This document shows, one piece after another, positions 1 through 7,870 of a stretch of 27,298 nt of DNA. The translations under genes were made by a program, and so were the position numbers. This DNA comes from an uncultured Lachnospiraceae bacterium. GTDB taxonomy: Bacteria; Bacillota; Clostridia; Lachnospirales; Lachnospiraceae. Position 1 is the stretch's first letter. Every line of letters starts with the position of its first letter. The notes beneath the pieces were generated by a model. That model was given only the letters and a program-made list of their open reading frames with translations, did no database searches and had not been told where the DNA came from. The DNA is taken from assembly GCA_910585215.1 (NCBI GenBank), contig CAJUDQ010000045.1, positions 1 to 27,298 on the forward strand, written 5' to 3'.

Positions 1-1281
1 GGGGGTACTGTTCAGGTAATTCCGCATATCACAAATGAAATCAAAAGCAGATTTCACAGAAATTACTCCACAAAGGAGACAGAAATTGCCATTATTGAAG
101 TGGGAGGCACTGTCGGAGATATTGAAAGCCAGCCGTTTCTTGAATCTATTCGACAGTTCCAGCATGATGTAGGACATGAAAACGCAATTCTGATTCATGT
201 AACATTGATTCCATATCTTCGTTCTTCCGGCGAAATGAAGACAAAACCTACGCAGGCAAGTGTAAAAGAGCTTCAGGGAATGGGAATCCAGCCGGATATT
301 ATTGTATGCCGTTCCGAGCTTCCGATTACAAAGCATTTAAAAGATAAAATTGCACTCTTTTGCAATGTTCCAAGTGAACATGTGCTTCAAAATCTTGATG
401 TAGAAGTTTTGTATGAAGCACCTCTTGCCATGGAAAAAGAACATTTGGCAGAGGTTGCATGCGAATGTCTGAATCTGGAATGTCCAAAACCGGATTTGAA
501 TGAATGGACAGATATGGTAAACAGGGCGAAAAATCTGAAAAAAACCGTAGATATCGCACTGGTTGGAAAATATATTTCTTTGCATGATGCATATATCAGT
601 GTTGTAGAAGCATTAAAGCATGCAGGAATTGCAAATGATGCGGAAGTTCATATTAAATGGGTCGATTCTGAAACGGTAACAGAGGAAAATGTCCATGAAA
701 TTCTTTCCGATGTGACAGGAATTTTAGTTCCGGGTGGATTTGGCGACAGAGGAATCGATGGAAAAATTGTTGCGATAAAATATGCAAGAGAACACAAGAT
801 TCCATTTCTCGGACTGTGTCTGGGAATGCAGCTTTCTATTGTAGAATATGCAAGAAATGTGCTTGGATATGAAGATGCACACAGCGTAGAGCTGGACCCT
901 CAGACAACACACCCTGTCATTCATCTTATGCCGGACCAGGATGGAATTGAAGATATCGGAGGAACTCTGAGACTTGGTTCTTATCCCTGTGTGCTTGACA
1001 AAGCCTCAAAGGCATATAAAGTATATGGACAAGAAACAATTCATGAACGTCACAGACACCGCTATGAAGTGAATAACGATTACCGGAATGTACTGGCAGA
1101 ACATGGAATGAAACTGTCAGGAATTTCACCGGATGGAAGAATTGTGGAAATGATAGAGCTTGAAGAACATCCATGGTTTGTGGCAACACAGGCACATCCG
1201 GAATTAAAGTCAAGACCGAACCGGCCGCATCCTTTATTTAAAGGATTTGTACAGGCTGCTGTAGAATACGAAAAAAAATAA
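1..1281 (+). CDS. pyrG: CTP synthase, 5' end outside the window
   Basis: This enzyme makes CTP from UTP using ATP and glutamine, the last step of de novo pyrimidine nucleotide synthesis in the cytoplasm. The reading frame is open from base 1, so about the first 100-110 of the usual 535 or so residues lie outside the window. Visible are the end of the synthetase domain (VGGTVGDIES; LRSSGEMKTKPTQ) and a complete C-terminal class I glutaminase domain: the oxyanion-loop PGGFGDRG, the nucleophile elbow GLCLGMQ with its Cys, and the His-Glu pair in AHPELKSRP. It ends with TAA at 1279-1281. A GTG at 100 falls inside a conserved motif and is not a start. The downstream gene is convergent and the two are separated by a long palindrome. 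The assignment is very secure. Confidence 0.98.
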   Translation, partial: GGTVQVIPHITNEIKSRFHRNYSTKETEIAIIEVGGTVGDIESQPFLESIRQFQHDVGHENAILIHVTLIPYLRSSGEMKTKPTQASVKELQGMGIQPDIIVCRSELPITKHLKDKIALFCNVPSEHVLQNLDVEVLYEAPLAMEKEHLAEVACECLNLECPKPDLNEWTDMVNRAKNLKKTVDIALVGKYISLHDAYISVVEALKHAGIANDAEVHIKWVDSETVTEENVHEILSDVTGILVPGGFGDRGIDGKIVAIKYAREHKIPFLGLCLGMQLSIVEYARNVLGYEDAHSVELDPQTTHPVIHLMPDQDGIEDIGGTLRLGSYPCVLDKASKAYKVYGQETIHERHRHRYEVNNDYRNVLAEHGMKLSGISPDGRIVEMIELEEHPWFVATQAHPELKSRPNRPHPLFKGFVQAAVEYEKK

Positions 1282-1300
1282 CTATATAGTTATAAATAGA

Positions 1301-1400
1301 AAAGAGGCTGTCGCATAAAACAGAAATATCCAAAATATAGTTTTACAAAAATTAATCATGACTATATTTTGTACTGCATTTTCCTGACACGACAGCCCTT
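1301..1400. repeat. Long imperfect palindrome, bidirectional terminator or MITE-like
   Basis: The arms 1301-1340 and 1361-1400 are related as an inverted repeat. The outer ends pair as GGCTGTCG with CGACAGCC, the inner ends as AAAATATAGT with ACTATATTTT, and the middle matches less well. A T-rich run follows on the plus strand (1399-1408), and the matching A-rich run precedes it for minus-strand transcripts. It lies exactly between the converging stops of pyrG and udp, so a terminator role in both directions is likely. The similar long arms also resemble a small non-autonomous mobile palindrome. Confidence 0.6.
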
Positions 1401-1407
1401 CTTTTTT

Positions 1408-2166
1408 CTATTTTTCTTCTAAAATCATTCTTCTTATTGCCTCTACTGCTGTTTTTATGACACCGGAGGTATCATCTGCCCTGTCATTTTGATACCCTGC
1501 TTTATCTCTCTCCTGATTCCAAAGTAAAAGAAATACTGCACCACATCTGACATGAAGCACGGAAGCGGCTACAAACAGCGCTGCTGTTTCCATCTCCGAC
1601 GCCAGCACACCAGCCTGCTTCCATATATTCCATTTATACATGAGTTCTGCTGCCACCGGCATTCTTTCCGGTTCATGTTGCCCATAAAAAGAATCTTTAC
1701 TCTGTACTATTCCCGCATGATATCTTATATTGAGGTCCTCTGCACTGTGAATCAGCTCTAAAAGTACTTTTGTATCCGCTGCCGCCGGAAATTCTACTGG
1801 CATATAATGAAGCCCTGTTCCCTCCTGACGTACTGCCGCAGAGGCTATAATAACATCTCCCGGCAATACTTCCTCACAGATGCCTCCACAGGTTCCAACT
1901 CGAATAAATGTATCCGCACCACATTTAACCAGTTCCTCCATTGCTATCGCTGCCGATGGACCACCGATTCCTGTAGAACATACACTGACCTTCTCTCCCT
2001 CAAGCTCGCCGGTATATGTGACAAATTCCCTGTTTTGTGCTACTTTTACCGGTGCTGTCAGATAATCAGCTATCTTTTCCACCCGTCCAGGGTCGCCCGG
2101 AAGTATTACATATTTCCCGACATCTCCTTTTTTACATTGAATATGCATCATTTTTTCCTGTTCCAT
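1408..2166 (-). CDS. udp: Uridine phosphorylase
   Basis: This cytoplasmic salvage enzyme splits uridine with phosphate into uracil and ribose-1-phosphate. The 252-residue protein has the features of the nucleoside phosphorylase I family: the phosphate-binding loop VILPGDPGRVEKIADYL near the N-terminus, STGIGGPSAAIAMEEL, RVGTCGG followed by GDVIIASAAVRQEGTG, and the substrate-site segment SEMETAALFV. The segment QSKDSFYGQHEPERMP is as I remember it in clostridial uridine phosphorylases and separates it from purine nucleoside phosphorylase. I chose the ATG at 2166 because AAAGGAG lies 7 bases upstream; a longer frame to 2229 would include a terminator-like hairpin and lacks a ribosome binding site. 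It converges with pyrG, another pyrimidine gene, and lies downstream of the metal-efflux operon, separated from it by a hairpin. Confidence 0.9.
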   Translation of the reverse strand: MEQEKMMHIQCKKGDVGKYVILPGDPGRVEKIADYLTAPVKVAQNREFVTYTGELEGEKVSVCSTGIGGPSAAIAMEELVKCGADTFIRVGTCGGICEEVLPGDVIIASAAVRQEGTGLHYMPVEFPAAADTKVLLELIHSAEDLNIRYHAGIVQSKDSFYGQHEPERMPVAAELMYKWNIWKQAGVLASEMETAALFVAASVLHVRCGAVFLLLWNQERDKAGYQNDRADDTSGVIKTAVEAIRRMILEEK

Positions 2167-2209
2167 AAAGCTGCTCCTTTCTGCTTTTACCATTTTTAGA
2201 ATACCTAAA

Positions 2210-2257
2210 GCTGCCGCACTAAGAAACATTTTTTATTATCATTCTTAGTACAACAGC
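2210..2257 (-). terminator. Hairpin after the metal ATPase gene
   Basis: The 16-base arms 2210-2225 and 2242-2257 pair with few mismatches around the core ACTAAGAA. The hairpin starts 13 bases after the ATPase stop and lies 44 bases before the udp start. On the minus strand only a short T-run follows, so termination may be partial, leaving udp reachable by read-through. Confidence 0.5.
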
Positions 2258-2270
2258 CCTGAATTTCATA

Positions 2271-4136
2271 CTATATATTTTTCGTTGTCAGCGCCCTTGT
2301 TGCATTTAATACTGCTATCACCATTACCCCCACATCTGCAAAGATTGCAAGCCACATATTCGCAATTCCAAGTGCTCCCAGAATCAGACAGAGAAATTTG
2401 ACCGCCAGTGCAAAGACAATATTTTCATATACAATTTTAAGTGTCTTTTTTGATATTTTCATTGCAAGAGCAATTTTTGAAGGGTCATCATCCATAAGCA
2501 CAATATCTGCTGCCTCAATCGCTGCATCTGAGCCCATGGCTCCCATTGCAATTCCAATATCTGCTCTTGACAGCACAGGTGCGTCGTTGATTCCATCTCC
2601 CACAAATGCAAGCATTTCTTTTGGAAGTTTTTCAGCCAGAAGTGCCTCGATTTTTTCCACCTTATCTCCTGGCAGCAGCTCACTGTGAACTTCGTCGATG
2701 CCAAGCTCCTTTGCTACTTTGTCAGCCACTCTTTTTGAATCACCAGTCAGCATAACTGTCTTTTTAATGCCTGCCTCTTTCAGTCCGGCTATGGCTGCCT
2801 TTGAATTTTTTTTGATAATATCCGAAATAAGTATATATCCTCTGTAACTTCCATCTACAGCTACATGAATCACGGTTCCCGAATCCTTTGGCTGTATTAT
2901 CTCAAGACCTTCCCTGTCCATCAGCTTGCGATTTCCCGCAAGCACAAGATGGCCTTCCACTATGGCACTCACTCCGTGCCCGCTTATTTCCTTCACATCA
3001 TTTACAAGTGTATTATCGATATCCTGGCCGTATGCTTCCTTTAGGCTTTTGCTAATGGGATGTGTGGAATAGCTTTCTGCATATGCCGCATATCTCAACA
3101 ATTCCTCCTTTTTCATTTCCTGAGAATATATCTGCGTCACCTGAAATACACCCTCTGTCAATGTTCCCGTTTTATCAAATACAATATAGTTTGACTTGGA
3201 TAAAAACTCCAGATAATTTGAACCCTTTACAAGAATCCCTCTTGCAGAAGCTCCCCCTATGCCTCCAAAAAAGCTGAGTGGAATGGAAATTACAAGAGCA
3301 CATGGACAGCTTATAACCAAAAACGTCAAAGCTCTCCCAATCCACTCTGCAAATTCATTGCCATTTCCCAGAAGCAGATTGACTGCCGGTGGAACAAGCG
3401 CAAGTGCAAGCGCTGCATAACATACTGCCGGAGTATAATATCTGGCAAATCTTGTAATAAAATTCTCCGCCTTCGCTTTTTTCATACTGGAATTTTCCAC
3501 AAGGTCGAGAATCTTTGCCACCGTAGATTCCTCAAATATCTTTGTTGTACGTATTTTCAGCATACCGGAAAGATTGACACATCCACTGATAATTTCATCG
3601 CCCTGTTTTACAGTTCGTGGTACACTCTCCCCTGTCAATGCACTGGTATTTAAAGTGGAATTGCCCTGCTCTACCACCCCGTCTAATGGAACTTTTTCGC
3701 CTGGCTGTATTACAATGATAGTTCCGATTTCCACTTCATCGGGGTCCACCTGTTCCAGCCTTCCATCTACTTCAATATTTGCATAATCCGGCCGGATATC
3801 CATTAGCGCAGATATATTTTTTCTGCTCTTTCCCACTGCATAACTCTGAAATAATTCTCCTATCTGATAAAACAGCATAACCGCCACACCCTCTGCATAT
3901 TCCCCCAGACACATTGCCCCAATCGTCGCAACCGCCATTAAAAAATTTTCATCAAATACTTCTCCGTGAATTACCCCCAGAACTGCCTTGCGTAAAATAT
4001 CATATCCTATTACAAGATATGGTACAAGAAATAAAACAGCTTTTAAAACTCCATCAAATGGAAGTACTAAAAGAACTGCCATAACTATTGCCGAGAGGAT
4101 AATTCTATATAAAACCTTTTTCTGTTTTTTCGTCAT
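2271..4136 (-). CDS. Heavy-metal P1B-type ATPase (Zn/Cd/Pb exporter, CadA/ZntA-like)
   Basis: This inner-membrane pump exports soft divalent cations using ATP. The 621-residue protein carries the full P1B set: actuator motif LTGES, the metal-binding transmembrane SCPCALVIS, phosphorylation site DKTGTLTEG, the HP motif in STHPISKSLK, and the hinge GDGINDAP. The CPC motif with the following IPLSFFGGIGGASARGILVKG is typical of the Zn/Cd/Pb subgroup rather than of copper pumps. It is shorter than CadA because the N-terminal HMA domain is missing; that domain is encoded by the separate gene just upstream. The start is the ATG at 4136 preceded by GAGGAG; an upstream TTG at 4211 would overlap the HMA gene and has no good site. 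The neighbouring ArsR regulator implies metal-induced expression. Which metals are carried cannot be told from sequence. Confidence 0.93.
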   Translation of the reverse strand: MTKKQKKVLYRIILSAIVMAVLLVLPFDGVLKAVLFLVPYLVIGYDILRKAVLGVIHGEVFDENFLMAVATIGAMCLGEYAEGVAVMLFYQIGELFQSYAVGKSRKNISALMDIRPDYANIEVDGRLEQVDPDEVEIGTIIVIQPGEKVPLDGVVEQGNSTLNTSALTGESVPRTVKQGDEIISGCVNLSGMLKIRTTKIFEESTVAKILDLVENSSMKKAKAENFITRFARYYTPAVCYAALALALVPPAVNLLLGNGNEFAEWIGRALTFLVISCPCALVISIPLSFFGGIGGASARGILVKGSNYLEFLSKSNYIVFDKTGTLTEGVFQVTQIYSQEMKKEELLRYAAYAESYSTHPISKSLKEAYGQDIDNTLVNDVKEISGHGVSAIVEGHLVLAGNRKLMDREGLEIIQPKDSGTVIHVAVDGSYRGYILISDIIKKNSKAAIAGLKEAGIKKTVMLTGDSKRVADKVAKELGIDEVHSELLPGDKVEKIEALLAEKLPKEMLAFVGDGINDAPVLSRADIGIAMGAMGSDAAIEAADIVLMDDDPSKIALAMKISKKTLKIVYENIVFALAVKFLCLILGALGIANMWLAIFADVGVMVIAVLNATRALTTKNI

Positions 4137-4198
4137 AAGCTCCTCATTTCCGGATATTTTACATCCTGATTCCGTTATGAAAAATCTGTATCCCCTTC

Positions 4199-4420
4199 CT
4201 ATGAAATGCAAATCTCACAATCCGGCTCAACCTTTTTGCATGCCTTTAATACCTGCTTCATTATCTTTTCTTCCTCAGCTCCTTCTGCAAACTCTACCTT
4301 CATTTTCTGCGTCATAAAACTTACAGTTGCAGATTCTACTCCCTGTATATTCTTTGCTGCCTCTTCCATTTTTAATGCACATGCTGCGCAGTCCACCTCA
4401 ATTTTATATGTTTTTTTCAT
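4199..4420 (-). CDS. Stand-alone HMA-domain metal-binding protein
   Basis: This 73-residue protein is a single heavy-metal-associated domain (ferredoxin-like fold). The metal site is DCAACALKMEEA near residue 10, the DCxxC form found in Zn/Cd/Pb pumps. A second possible thiol site, PDCEICIS, forms the last residues. It probably delivers metal to the P1B ATPase encoded 62 bases downstream, which has no HMA domain of its own. In most CadA/ZntA proteins the two are one chain, so this is a natural split version. The start is ATG at 4420 with a modest purine-rich site upstream. It belongs to the same operon as the ArsR gene 58 bases upstream. Confidence 0.88.
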   Translation of the reverse strand: MKKTYKIEVDCAACALKMEEAAKNIQGVESATVSFMTQKMKVEFAEGAEEEKIMKQVLKACKKVEPDCEICIS

Positions 4421-4478
4421 TTTAATTCCCTGACCTTTCTTTTATATATTTCATATGCCTGTTCTATTTTTTTATTTT

Positions 4479-4829
4479 CTATTCTTCTACATGTTCCATA
4501 CCCATATTGATAATATTTCTTACATGGTCGTCATCCAGTGCATAAAATATAATCTTTCCTTCTCTTCGAAATTTAACCAGCTTGGAATCCTTCAATATTC
4601 TGAGCTGATGACTTACTGACGATTGACTGAGACGCAAAAGCTGCGCAATATCATTGACACACAGTTCGCTCTCTGAAAGTGCATATAAAATTTTTATTCT
4701 GGTAGAATCACCGAATATTTTAAACAGCTCTGCCAAATCATATAAAATCTCATCATCCGGCTGCTGTTCCAGCACTTTTTTTACTACCTCTTCTCTTGCT
4801 GCAAGAAAATCTGTATTTTTTTCCTCCAT
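4479..4829 (-). CDS. ArsR/SmtB-family metal-sensing repressor
   Basis: This 116-residue winged-helix repressor is expected to leave its operator when it binds metal. The recognition region is LCVNDIAQLLRLSQSSVSHQLRILKDSKLV, followed by the wing FRREGKIIFYAL. The C-terminal helix keeps the whole alpha-5 zinc site: an Asp two residues before His in DDDHVRN, and a His 11 residues later followed by Glu at +3 in EHVEE, the spacing of SmtB. The CadC-type ELCVCDIA motif is only partly kept (ELCVNDIA, one Cys), which argues for Zn/Co sensing through alpha-5 rather than the thiol alpha-3 site. AAAGGAG precedes the ATG at 4829. It is the first gene of the operon with the HMA and ATPase genes, under a promoter overlapped by repeated operator-like elements. 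Confidence 0.93.
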   Translation of the reverse strand: MEEKNTDFLAAREEVVKKVLEQQPDDEILYDLAELFKIFGDSTRIKILYALSESELCVNDIAQLLRLSQSSVSHQLRILKDSKLVKFRREGKIIFYALDDDHVRNIINMGMEHVEE

Positions 4830-4850
4830 AATTCTCCTTTCTTAAACACA

Positions 4851-4882
4851 TTTTCATATGTTCATTTTTTCATATGTTCATA
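4851..4882 (-). promoter_or_regulatory. Tandem 16-bp operator-like repeats
   Basis: Two directly adjacent 16-bp units, 4851-4866 and 4867-4882, differ at one base (TTTTCATATGTTCATT and TTTTCATATGTTCATA). Each contains the TGAACATATGAA-like core expected of ArsR/SmtB operators. The distal unit overlaps the -10 box, the other covers the start of transcription. Binding by the ArsR protein is inferred from position and motif. Confidence 0.7.
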
Positions 4883-4908
4883 ATACACCCACAGATAAGA
4901 TATGTCAA
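4880..4908 (-). promoter_or_regulatory. SigA-type promoter of the arsR-HMA-ATPase operon
   Basis: Read on the minus strand, TTGACA (4903-4908) and TATTAT (4880-4885) are separated by 17 bases, a near-perfect vegetative promoter. Transcription would start near 4873, inside the repeated operator-like elements. Confidence 0.85.
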
Positions 4909-4940
4909 CTACTTTTTTCAAAAAATAAAAATAACTCCAA

Positions 4941-4981
4941 AATAAAAAACCGCCATACCGACAATCTTTGTTGCCAGCATG
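4941..4981 (-). terminator. Rho-independent terminator of the double-HTH regulator gene
   Basis: On the minus strand an 11-bp stem (4971-4981 with 4954-4964, including three G-U pairs) with a 6-base loop is followed after a short GC stretch by a run of T. It begins 23 bases past the regulator's stop codon and separates it from the metal-efflux operon. Confidence 0.7.
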
Positions 4982-5003
4982 ACAGTTACCTTGTTCTCTG
5001 TCT

Positions 5004-5711
5004 CTATTCGAGATAATTGCTAATTACTGCAATCAGCGAATCAATCATTTCTTCCAGTTTCTTTTTCTCTCTGAAATTCACCTCGGAAAATAACTGATTT
5101 AATTCATAGTCAATCAATGTATCCTTATTTTTTACCACATCGCTCATAAGAAGTGATACAGGAATCTGAAGAACCGATGCAATACGCACATAATTCTCTA
5201 TGGTTGTCCCATTGGAACCATTTTCAATATTCTGATAAGTAGTTTTTTTGACATTCAAATTCTTGCACATTGTTTCCACAGATACATTCTTTTCAATCCG
5301 AAGTCTGCGAATACGCTCTGCAATCTTCTGTTTTCTCCACTCATGGTCCAAATCAAGATATGGGTCCTCTTCCTTTCTGCGACTGACCTTGACAGTATCC
5401 ATCACCAGATTTACCAGCGCCACTCTCAAATCACTGTCAAGCCCCTGAAATCTTTCTTTATCTTCCGGCTTGAGATTTTCATTTACAGCGCTTTCTTCTG
5501 TTACATAATCATCTATACAATAATCATTTTCATTCAGAAGCTGTAATGTTTTATCCACAGAAAAGGTTGATTTCTGCCTTTTCACATTTGATATATGCGC
5601 GGCTGTACATTCCAGATTTACACTGAGCATCTCCTGACTCTTTGATGATTTCTTCTGAACATCCTTAATCAGCTTTGTATAATCAAATAGTCTTTTCTCT
5701 TGTTTACTCAT
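5004..5711 (-). CDS. Transcriptional regulator with two helix-turn-helix domains
   Basis: This 235-residue protein is probably a DNA-binding regulator. A first, divergent HTH covers about residues 22-60 (SQEMLSVNLECTAAHISNVK). A charged linker follows. A clear XRE/HTH_3 domain covers about residues 128-187 (IAERIRRLRIEKNVSVETMC through QIPVSLLMSD, with TTYQNIENGS as recognition helix region). The C-terminal 45 residues are a helical, coiled-coil-like tail that may mediate dimerisation. The start ATG at 5711 is preceded by AAGGAGGA, which lies in the loop of a perfect inverted repeat, suggesting self-regulation or RNA-level control. It has its own terminator. Targets are unknown; the neighbouring SUKH gene upstream on the same strand is a possible partner. 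Confidence 0.85.
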   Translation of the reverse strand: MSKQEKRLFDYTKLIKDVQKKSSKSQEMLSVNLECTAAHISNVKRQKSTFSVDKTLQLLNENDYCIDDYVTEESAVNENLKPEDKERFQGLDSDLRVALVNLVMDTVKVSRRKEEDPYLDLDHEWRKQKIAERIRRLRIEKNVSVETMCKNLNVKKTTYQNIENGSNGTTIENYVRIASVLQIPVSLLMSDVVKNKDTLIDYELNQLFSEVNFREKKKLEEMIDSLIAVISNYLE

Positions 5712-5712
5712 A

Positions 5713-5745
5713 ATTATAGATTCCTCCTTATACGATATCTATAAT
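5713..5745 (-). promoter_or_regulatory. Perfect 9-bp inverted repeat enclosing the ribosome binding site
   Basis: ATTATAGAT (5713-5721) and ATCTATAAT (5737-5745) flank a 15-base loop holding AAGGAGGA on the minus strand. The repeat ends one base from the start codon of the double-HTH regulator. It may be an operator for the regulator itself, or an RNA hairpin presenting the binding site. A weak promoter (TTCATA, 17 bases, TAAAAT) lies just upstream. Nothing else convincing is seen in 5746-5920. Confidence 0.55.
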
Positions 5746-5920
5746 CCATTTTAATAAATGAGAAAATTTTTATGAACATTATTAAAAATGCATTTCACTC
5801 TAAACTTATTTTATGTATTTTTCTTGTATATTTTTTCTTAAGATTAGCGTTATACATATATTTTAATGTTTCAAGATATATTCGACTTAACAAAGAGCTG
5901 ATTTTTTCAGTTTCTTCTGT

Positions 5921-6811
5921 CTATTCTTTTTCTATTTTACATCCTGTTTCGAGCCATTCCTCAAAATAAAACCATTCCTTTGGCTCCTGTTTTCCAATAA
6001 AATCAACTTCCAAAAATGCCACCTGACATGCATCCTGTTCTGCCTTGATTAACAGCTCTGTTTTTCCATTATTGCTGCCAATACTCAAATACTCAGGTGC
6101 GCATTTTTCAAAACCAATCTGTTTGTATGCTTCGACAATTTCCTCCACGCTGTACAATGCCAGATCATCTACATATGCCCCGTCTGTCACATGAAGAAGC
6201 AACTTATACACCTTTGGTATTGCATGTCCAATTTTCTTTTCGGCCAAAACAATTTCTTCCTCAACTGCCGGCTCATACCACTCTAGGAGTCCAATTCTTT
6301 CCATAACACCCAAATATCTGTTTGCAAGTTCTCCTGCAAAAAAAGTATTTCCTTCCAATGCAGCTGCATCTATTTTTTTCAGCTCTTCCTCCAGTTCATG
6401 CACCTGCCGTATGGAATAATTGTTATTCAGATAATTCCACATACCTGTTTCATTTACTTTATCCACAAATTTTCTATAACAAAAAATACTTTCCAGCAAT
6501 GCTGTCAGAGAACTGTTTATCAGTACTGCTTTTTCGTCTTCTTCCTCATGGTCCAAATATACAACCCTTCCTGCTGCCTTTTCCAGACAAATAAAATCCC
6601 CACTTCCTGTAAATCCAATATTATAATAATCCTTCTCTTTTTCCTGTACCTTGTCCACTTCAAAATTCAAATAAGGGGCGGCACTCTTTGGCAGCCCGCA
6701 CTTGGAAAGCAGATTTGCATCCTGCTCTAACACTCCAAGTTTTTTTAAATTTGAATAATTATATTTTACAATTTCTTTTCCCTTCCAATATTTCTTTAGC
6801 ATATCCTCCAT
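5921..6811 (-). CDS. Tandem SUKH (SMI1/KNR4-type) immunity-like protein
   Basis: The 296-residue protein looks like two SUKH-superfamily domains in one chain. Residues about 20-125 fit SUKH-4 (LLSKCGLPKSAAPYLNFEV, GSGDFICLEKAAGRVVYLDH, VLINSSLTALLESIFCYRKF). Residues about 175-290 fit SUKH-1/SMI1_KNR4 (the segment from VEEEIVLAEKKIGHAIP into KVYKLLLHVTDGAYVDD, then an acidic, aromatic C-terminus). SUKH proteins are known mainly as immunity proteins that neutralise polymorphic toxins, so this would act in the cytoplasm. No toxin gene is visible nearby. AAAGGAG precedes the ATG. It lies 50 bases downstream of the hemerythrin gene with no terminator between, so co-transcription is possible. The function is inferred from fold similarity only. 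Confidence 0.8.
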   Translation of the reverse strand: MEDMLKKYWKGKEIVKYNYSNLKKLGVLEQDANLLSKCGLPKSAAPYLNFEVDKVQEKEKDYYNIGFTGSGDFICLEKAAGRVVYLDHEEEDEKAVLINSSLTALLESIFCYRKFVDKVNETGMWNYLNNNYSIRQVHELEEELKKIDAAALEGNTFFAGELANRYLGVMERIGLLEWYEPAVEEEIVLAEKKIGHAIPKVYKLLLHVTDGAYVDDLALYSVEEIVEAYKQIGFEKCAPEYLSIGSNNGKTELLIKAEQDACQVAFLEVDFIGKQEPKEWFYFEEWLETGCKIEKE

Positions 6812-6861
6812 AAGGTTTCTCCTTTTACCAAACTACTATATCAACTCCATGTTTATTCATT

Positions 6862-7689
6862 TTAAACCTGTACATCTGGAATCTTTTTATCTGTATAAAG
6901 AATATGATTAATCAGCCATCCCAGCAAATATTCTACCAAAGTTTCCATATATTCCTGAGGATTTTTCTCAATATCCTCTATCTTTATATCCGCTATCTTC
7001 TCTATAAATGCTGCATGTGCTCTCTTCTGTGCTGCCAGTCCCTCATAGTGGATTCCTTCCATATACTCTTCTTCATCCTTAAAATGAAATTCCGTATAGG
7101 CCTTGAGTTCACCCAGAATATTCATAACCTCTTCATAATCTTCCTCTGTAATCTGCTCATGTACCATTCTGTTCACTTTATCAATAATCCTGAAAAGCTC
7201 CTTATGCTCCTTGTCAATCAGATAAATTCCGGTCTTATAGTCATCTGTAAATTCACATGGATTTTCCCGTATCATCCACTCTTCCAATGGAGGAAGCTTT
7301 CCTATCATAATATCACTCCCGATAATATGATGGTACAGCCATCTCACCAGAAAATTCAGCAACTCATCAAGTACTTTTTCCTGCTCTTCCACCTCATCAA
7401 TATTGGCAAAATACCAGTTTCTGATTTTCTCTTTAAAAACAATGTGCTGTGAACGCTGGAGAATCAATTCCGGGTCACGCAGCTTTTCCATATAAGCTTC
7501 TTCGTGTGCAAAATGCTGGTCTGCATAGCTCTCCAATTCTCTCAACAGAGCTTTGATATCTTCATATCTGTCTGGAAGATAATTGTTATGAAGCATATCC
7601 AGCCCTTCGTTTAAAAGCTCAAACAAATGTCTGTGTTCGTTGTCAATTGCTTCCACTCCAATAATACAATCACTTGTCAATGTAAACAT
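6862..7689 (-). CDS. Tandem bacteriohemerythrin (two hemerythrin domains)
   Basis: The 275-residue protein consists of two four-helix hemerythrin domains, which in bacteria bind a di-iron centre and serve oxygen sensing, storage or scavenging. Domain 1 (about 10-130) shows H19 in DNEHRHLF, HxxxE in HFAHEEAYM, H82, and HxxxxD in HIIGSD. Domain 2 (about 145-265) shows DKEHKELF, HFKDEEEYM, a His in QKRAHAAF, and NHILYTD. In both domains the first His of the usual HxxxH pair reads Gln (QRSQH; QKRAH). The start is ATG at 7689 with AGAAGGAA upstream; a TTG at 7716 is less likely. A consensus promoter lies about 85 bases upstream. In an anaerobe such a protein would plausibly buffer oxygen. Confidence 0.92.
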   Translation of the reverse strand: MFTLTSDCIIGVEAIDNEHRHLFELLNEGLDMLHNNYLPDRYEDIKALLRELESYADQHFAHEEAYMEKLRDPELILQRSQHIVFKEKIRNWYFANIDEVEEQEKVLDELLNFLVRWLYHHIIGSDIMIGKLPPLEEWMIRENPCEFTDDYKTGIYLIDKEHKELFRIIDKVNRMVHEQITEEDYEEVMNILGELKAYTEFHFKDEEEYMEGIHYEGLAAQKRAHAAFIEKIADIKIEDIEKNPQEYMETLVEYLLGWLINHILYTDKKIPDVQV

Positions 7690-7772
7690 TTTAATATTTC
7701 CTTCTTTCTTTTCCAAAAAATCAACAGCCAGCCGCCAAAAAATATGTACAATAAAGGCTTTGTGTTTAGTAA

Positions 7773-7802
7773 ATTATAACATGGTGAATCAGGAATTGTA
7801 AA
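7773..7802 (-). promoter_or_regulatory. SigA-type promoter of the hemerythrin gene
   Basis: On the minus strand TTTACA (7797-7802) and a perfect TATAAT (7773-7778) are 18 bases apart. The leader to the ATG at 7689 is about 75-80 bases. The downstream SUKH gene may share it. Confidence 0.7.
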
Positions 7803-7870
7803 TATAGATTTTGCCAGATAAGAAACATTTTAAACAATAACTGTTTCTCAGAAACCATGTCCTTCAAAAT

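Noticed and set aside
2167..2229. Longer N-terminus of uridine phosphorylase
   Set aside because: It would be encoded partly by the hairpin arm and has no ribosome binding site; ATG 2166 has a strong one.
5772..5969. Plus-strand open frame of 65 codons with hydrophobic residues
   Set aside because: No ribosome binding site; it runs into the 3' end of the SUKH gene and its hydrophobicity follows from AT-rich sequence.
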